Shown here in pieces: positions 60,289 to 64,000 of a stretch of 64,000 bases of DNA (positions are counted from its first letter, which is position 1; each line of letters opens with the position of its first letter). Source of the stretch: JACOND01 sp965202795. Lineage in GTDB: Bacteria; Bdellovibrionota; Bdellovibrionia; Bdellovibrionales; UBA1609. The DNA lies in NCBI GenBank assembly GCA_965202795.1, contig OZ241848.1, positions 248,001-312,000 on the forward strand, given 5' to 3'. A program made the position numbers and the translations under genes. Under the pieces are notes generated by a model. The model saw only the letters and a list, made by a program, of their open reading frames with translations, was not told the DNA's origin and made no database searches.

Positions 60289-61482
60289 CTATGCCAGCAT
60301 GGGGAGGATTTTTTCCATGCGGTTTAATTTCATATCCAAAAGGCCGGAAGCCTCTCTTCCGGAAATAAGGCCTTCTTTATAGGAATAAGCCACAATTTTT
60401 GTAAAGCTCTCTCCATTGGCATAAATTTTAAGCAAGTTGGCGTTAGGGCCGCCTTTTGACTCCTTCATTTTCTTTTTCTGCTCTGCCCGGCGCTGCTCAT
60501 GCTCTTTTCCGTATTGCTCTTTTAGATTCTCAAAGTCCGCATTGCTCAAAAGGGAAAAAGACTTTAACCGGACAAGCAGGGCCAGCCGGCTTGCCGGAAA
60601 TTTTTTAGCCTGTTCAGCGACAAAACCCTTTATCTCCTGAATGCATGTCATTTTTGGAAAATCTTTGATTTTTTCTTCAGGCATAAGGATTTCCGCAGTG
60701 GTTTGATTGCAGAGAAATTCTATGGATGGCTTTCTGGCTCTGCGGCCTGCCGGAAAATGATCCGGAACCCCGGAAACATCCAGCCAGAGATGAGCCAGCT
60801 CATGGAGAAGGGTAAATAACTGGGCGGCTTTAGAATCCCCTGAATTGACAAACACAAAAGGGGCGTATTTGTCGGAAATTACAAAGCCTCTCGCTTCCCG
60901 GACAGGGAGCGCATTATGGGGGTTTAAATTGCCTGCCCTTGAAATAAAAATCCCTTTTTCCTCACACTGGACAAACCAGCTGTTTAAAAGCGCTTTGGCT
61001 GTCTTGTTTTTTGAGACAGCTTGAGAATACTCTTTTTCGCCGCCCCAAAGAGTTTTTATTATTTTTTTTGAAAGCGCTTTCGGGGAGGATTGAAGACTGC
61101 CTGAGCCGATAAAGCGCAGCTCCTCCTGCCCCTGCTCCTTTAAATATTCCCTGAGCCATGCCTGCCTTTCCTGAATTTGCCTCATAAGAAAAACCAGGGG
61201 AGGGCTGTATTGGACTGGCTTCCCCCCCACTGTCCGAAAATCTTGGAGCAGGGGAAAATCCTTTGGCGGCTGCGGGAGGTAAAAAGCGGCAAGCGGCCTT
61301 CTGTAAATTATAGACATTTTCCGCGCCTGCGCCATGGAAGGAAGGCTTTTGCCGCCCTCCCATTCTTTTAGCCTCTCTGGCTTGACACCAATTTTTTTGG
61401 CGGCAGCCTCAAGGGAATAATGGGCGCTTTCCCTTGCCCATTTGATAACGGAAGGCGTGACAAGAGCTTTCATTTTTGCCAT
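60289..61482 (-). CDS. XRE-type HTH regulator fused to ImmA/IrrE metallopeptidase
   Basis: Residues about 8-65 are an XRE helix-turn-helix (VIKWARESAHYSLEAAAKKI, KEWEGGKSLPSMAQARKM). A long central part is followed by the ImmA/IrrE zinc peptidase with LLHELAHLWLDVSG (HExxH) and LCNQTTAEILMP (third ligand region). Proteins of this type cleave a repressor or partner in response to stress or infection. Paired with the DUF4411 gene. The start ATG has no strong ribosome site but the length fits relatives. Confidence 0.92.
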   Translation of the reverse strand: MAKMKALVTPSVIKWARESAHYSLEAAAKKIGVKPERLKEWEGGKSLPSMAQARKMSIIYRRPLAAFYLPQPPKDFPLLQDFRTVGGKPVQYSPPLVFLMRQIQERQAWLREYLKEQGQEELRFIGSGSLQSSPKALSKKIIKTLWGGEKEYSQAVSKNKTAKALLNSWFVQCEEKGIFISRAGNLNPHNALPVREARGFVISDKYAPFVFVNSGDSKAAQLFTLLHELAHLWLDVSGVPDHFPAGRRARKPSIEFLCNQTTAEILMPEEKIKDFPKMTCIQEIKGFVAEQAKKFPASRLALLVRLKSFSLLSNADFENLKEQYGKEHEQRRAEQKKKMKESKGGPNANLLKIYANGESFTKIVAYSYKEGLISGREASGLLDMKLNRMEKILPMLA

Positions 61483-61529
61483 TTTAAAATTCTCTCACAG
61501 ATTTAAAAACCTGAATATTTTTCATATTA

Positions 61530-61775
61530 TTAAGGAGTTCATAAATATTTCTTCATTTTATAATATATCTTAAAGAAGGTTTTAAAAAGAAACCTCTAAT
61601 AATATCAGGTTTTCTTTGCAAAGATTTTAAGTAATGAGCAGTCTTTTTGTGAAGCTCCTCTCCTGTTCTTATACATAATTTTCCAATATAATGACATTTT
61701 ATTAAAGAGTTCATAAATATTCTGACATTGGATGGCATTTTTTAAAGAGGGCTTTGTTAGAAACTTCCAATAATT
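61530..61775. repeat. Degenerate tandem duplication with partial gene copy
   Basis: AGGAGTTCATAAATATTTCT (about 61530) and AAAGAGTTCATAAATATTCT (about 61703) begin two diverged copies, 173 bp apart. The left copy codes FFLKPSLRYIIK in the minus frame, matching FLTKPSLKNAIQ in the unknown protein upstream. So the 3' end of that gene has been duplicated and has decayed. Confidence 0.55.
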
Positions 61776-62093
61776 CTGTCGGAATATTTGTGGACTCCTT
61801 AATAAATTATCCTCATCTTTCAAGAGGCCTTTGATTTTTAAGGAGGCTGATTTATAAGCGGCAGCCGGCAAAAACAAATGGGAATTTATGGGCCGCGAAA
61901 TATTAAACTGCCCGTCTTTTTTATATTGAAAGAAAACATAATTGTTTTCATTTTTCGCGATTATCCGCGCCTGCAAACCGGTTTCAATAAATTCCAGGAA
62001 AGCGCTGGAAAATTTAAAAAAATCCTCAAGGCTTCCGAAGCGGCTCTTGTCCGTGACAGTTTCAAGCAGGTTTTTTAATGTCAGCGCGCTCAA
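61605..62093 (-). CDS. Hypothetical protein coupled to the DNA methylase
   Basis: 162 residues, family not recognised. Rich in Lys, Phe and Asn and clearly more AT-rich than the window, so probably acquired. Segments RFGSLEDFFKFSSAFLEFIE and ISRPINSHLFLPAAAYKSAS are predicted globular. Its start overlaps the stop of the methylase by 4 bp (ATGA), so it should be translated with it. Its C-terminal region (KFLTKPSLKNAIQ) is partly repeated downstream. It may be a specificity or nuclease subunit of the island, or an unrelated cargo gene. Confidence 0.65.
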   Translation of the reverse strand: MSALTLKNLLETVTDKSRFGSLEDFFKFSSAFLEFIETGLQARIIAKNENNYVFFQYKKDGQFNISRPINSHLFLPAAAYKSASLKIKGLLKDEDNLLRSPQIFRQNYWKFLTKPSLKNAIQCQNIYELFNKMSLYWKIMYKNRRGASQKDCSLLKIFAKKT

Positions 62094-63028
62094 CGGATGC
62101 TCTCCCTTCTTTCCAGGTTTTTTCTGTCCATTTCAAACCAGTCTTTTTCCGGCCTGCTGCAGGCGGCCCTTATTCTTTCAACAGCCCAGCTGCTGTATTT
62201 TTCTGAAATATCACAGCCCATCCATCTCCGGCCCAGCTGCTGCGCCGCCGCCAGAGTTGTTCCAGAGCCGGAAAAAGGATCAATAACCAGGCCCCTCTTT
62301 CTGGAGGAGGCCAAAACAAACTTCCTGACCAGCTCCTCCGGCTTTTGCGCCGGATGGGGGGTTTTTTCTTCCATGCCGTTGCAGAGAACCGGAACTTCTA
62401 TGACATCCCTGGGCTTGGCGCCCAGCGGGCTGGGGCGCCATTGGGCGCTTTTTTCCCTCCTGCCGTATTGGCTTGTGTCCGCCTGGGGATGCAAAGGATA
62501 TCTTAAAGTGTGCCGCTGATAGGGGACCCTGATATAATCCAGGCTCAGCTTTGTTTTTTTGGATTTTCTGAAATGAATGACGCTCTCATGAGACCGGCCC
62601 CAGTCATTGCCCAAATTGGCCTTGTTTTTATAAAACCAAACAAGCCATTTGCAGGATTTAAAATATTTCATTGCGGGGCGCTTTATATCCGCCAGAATCT
62701 CAGAGAAGCCGCAGACATAAAGGGAGCCATCCGCCTTTAAAGCTTTGGCAGCCTCGCTGATCCACTCAACAGACCACTTAATGTAATCCTCTTGAGATTT
62801 AAAATTGTCCCAGTCCGCCTTTTTTATATTATATGGCGGATCAGCAAAAATCATATCGGCCCGCCCGCGGGGCAGGAGTTTTAAGAATTTTATAGAATCC
62901 CCAAGAAAAAGCTGGCCGTCCGGATGCTCAAAAAACAGCTGGGGGCGGCCGGCGCCAGGCCTAACCTTGCGCTTTATCCCAGCATCCTTAAACAGGCTGG
63001 CTTGAGCCGGCAGATCAGGCGCTTTCAT
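62090..63028 (-). CDS. Beta-class DNA methyltransferase (adenine-type, DPPY)
   Basis: Motif IV is MIFADPPYNIKKADWDNF (about residue 62), followed by the target region, and motif I comes late: LVIDPFSGSGTTLAAAQQLG (about residue 247), the beta-class order. PHPAQKPEELVRKFVLAS is motif X. 312 residues, shorter than type III Mod proteins (500 or more), closer to stand-alone CcrM-like or phage enzymes. Upstream is a small gene (63048) with a Mod-like N-terminus; downstream are the unknown gene, HTH-ImmA, DUF4411 and a truncated Res, so it probably served as the modification gene of this R-M island. Confidence 0.93.
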   Translation of the reverse strand: MKAPDLPAQASLFKDAGIKRKVRPGAGRPQLFFEHPDGQLFLGDSIKFLKLLPRGRADMIFADPPYNIKKADWDNFKSQEDYIKWSVEWISEAAKALKADGSLYVCGFSEILADIKRPAMKYFKSCKWLVWFYKNKANLGNDWGRSHESVIHFRKSKKTKLSLDYIRVPYQRHTLRYPLHPQADTSQYGRREKSAQWRPSPLGAKPRDVIEVPVLCNGMEEKTPHPAQKPEELVRKFVLASSRKRGLVIDPFSGSGTTLAAAQQLGRRWMGCDISEKYSSWAVERIRAACSRPEKDWFEMDRKNLERRESIR

Positions 63029-63047
63029 GTGTTATTCCCCCTTTTTT

Positions 63048-63323
63048 TTAATTAAACCCGATTTGAGAGGCCTTGCCGGAGAGCTTGTGAAAGGGGGTCT
63101 TGAACTCCAGAGCGCGGCTCTTTTTGGTCCGAAAGGGCTGCCACTCGTTTTCAAACACATAATCCCCGGTCCAGCGCTCTGTGATTTTGCCGGGCCAGAT
63201 CAGCTCCGCCGGCTTTGTGTCCTGAAACAGCAAAAACCGGTATTTGTCCGGCAAAGGCCGGTTTTCCGCCAGCAGCCGGGAGGTCTCTTTTTTTTCCGCT
63301 TCCGTCAATTTCAGCCGATCCAT
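63048..63323 (-). CDS. Small protein upstream of the methylase (Mod N-terminal-like)
   Basis: 91 residues: EKKETSRLLAENRPLPDKYR, FLLFQDTKPAELIWPGK and ITERWTGDYVFENEWQPF. The LPDKYRFLLF...ELIWPGKT pattern resembles the first 60 residues of many type III-associated methylases, where it precedes the catalytic domain, so this is either a split-off N-terminal domain or a remnant. ATG 63323 has GGGGAGGGG just upstream, so it is likely expressed. It ends 19 bp before the methylase gene. Confidence 0.6.
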   Translation of the reverse strand: MDRLKLTEAEKKETSRLLAENRPLPDKYRFLLFQDTKPAELIWPGKITERWTGDYVFENEWQPFRTKKSRALEFKTPFHKLSGKASQIGFN

Positions 63324-64000
63324 AATCCCCTCCCCTTAAAATCCCCAGCTTTTATTAAGGCCTGGCGCCGCTGTGGCCTGTTCCCCTGGCTTGAGCTTCC
63401 TCGGCCAATGCCGCAGCTAAAATCAGCGGCTGCAAATCCCGCCGGGGCCGGGCGCTGGCGGGCGGGGCGCGGGCTGCGGCCTTTTCCGGCTCCCCGGCCA
63501 GAGTAGCTGCCGGGGGCGCCTTCCGCCGGGGCGCCTTCCGCCAAAAGGGGGAACCGCCGCCATTCCCTGATTCCTTATTATGATTTTTAACGGTTTCAGG
63601 CTATTATGTCAAAGACAGGGGGACAGATCAAATTTTGAAAACTCAACATTCTTTGTTTGAGCCGCCCTGTTCAAAAAAAATGAGCGGGCTGAAAAGCGCC
63701 TCGGAGGCGGTTTTTCAGGACCTTCACCGGGGGGAGATGGCTTGCCGGGCCAAAAAAAAGCTGTGTTCTATCAACAGAGGTATGACAGGAGGATCCCGGC
63801 AAGCTGCTCCAGCTGGTCTCAATTTCTGAGCCGCGCATCAAGAGCAGCGGATGAAAGGGGACATCCCGGCAAGCTGCTCCAGCCGGAACGGCCCGCGCAT
63901 GGGACTGGCGGCTCAGGGCAAGCAGGGACAGGCGCCGAAAAGGCTGGCTCTATGGCTCCAGCAGACAGCGCTGTTGAAGACTCCCCCTCCAGACAGGACC
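63324..64000. other. Right-edge region with no supported gene
   Basis: GC-rich 300 bp followed by sequence containing GGGGGACAGATCAAATTTT (63619-63637), a motif often found beside REP-type/IS200-like elements. A direct repeat ATCCCGGCAAGCTGCTCCAG occurs at about 63792 and 63863 (71 bp apart). A 64-codon frame at 63635-63829 starts at TTG with no ribosome site and matches nothing I know. Confidence 0.3.

Noticed and set aside
63635..63829. 64-codon frame at the right edge
   Set aside because: TTG start with no ribosome binding site, no recognisable domain, and it runs into a direct repeat.

Overview
This is 64 kb of a Gram-negative bacterial chromosome of moderately high GC, rich in GCC/GGC codons and AAA lysines. 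A TolQ/TolR/TonB-like envelope set, lipoproteins, a type IV prepilin and a receiver protein with a long helical tail suggest a proteobacterium in the broad sense (Deltaproteobacteria/Bdellovibrionota-like). The genus cannot be named from the sequence. Several genes appear to start at TTG with a good ribosome binding site.

Layout. 1-17.4 kb is mostly housekeeping: clpX (partial) and clpP, pepA, a DUF805 membrane protein, a Fic protein beside a 135-bp tandem repeat, then a long minus-strand run of gshA, a TPR lipoprotein, a radical SAM protein, an atypical SDR, a CtpA-like S41 protease and the SUF iron-sulfur genes (nfu, sufS, sufD, sufC, sufB). 17.4-18.7 kb is a two-level palindromic repeat array. 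It is followed by a probable defence pair (DUF262 fused to a Schlafen/AlbA_2-like domain, plus an HTH-DNA methyltransferase). 22.3-24.5 kb is tolQ-tolR-tonB-like. 24.6-31.5 kb is a minus-strand operon for the end of leucine catabolism (hydratase, split biotin carboxylase and carrier, HMG-CoA lyase) followed by ribD and a response regulator.

32.1-33.7 kb holds a secreted protein made of 68-residue tandem repeats, read from a perfect consensus promoter that leaves almost no 5' leader. Then come an exonuclease III gene, a DksA/TraR-like gene, an orphan Dam-type methylase and an agmatinase-like gene. 38.2-47.0 kb is a restriction-modification (R-M) mosaic: two type II systems, a third methylase, broken methylase copies, a DruA-like remnant and three copies of one leader sequence placed upstream of methylase genes. 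47.0-48.2 kb has a type IV pilin. 48.47-51.62 kb is bounded by a perfect 38-bp inverted repeat and carries an Rpn-family nuclease gene. Its C-terminal part has its own internal start and is duplicated as a separate small gene.

51.9-58.2 kb returns to ordinary genes (rdgB, two oligopeptide-binding lipoproteins, recO) plus a second secreted left-handed beta-helix protein. A tRNA-Leu gene at 58.5 kb ends in a 57-bp direct repeat that borders a truncated type III restriction helicase. Beyond it lie a DUF4411 PIN-like protein, an HTH-ImmA protein, a small unknown and a DNA methylase, which looks like an integrated and partly deleted defence island.

The window is notable for at least six intact DNA methylase genes, several dead copies, and a family of dispersed two-hairpin repeats that also sits inside the rpn coding sequence and the R-M leaders.
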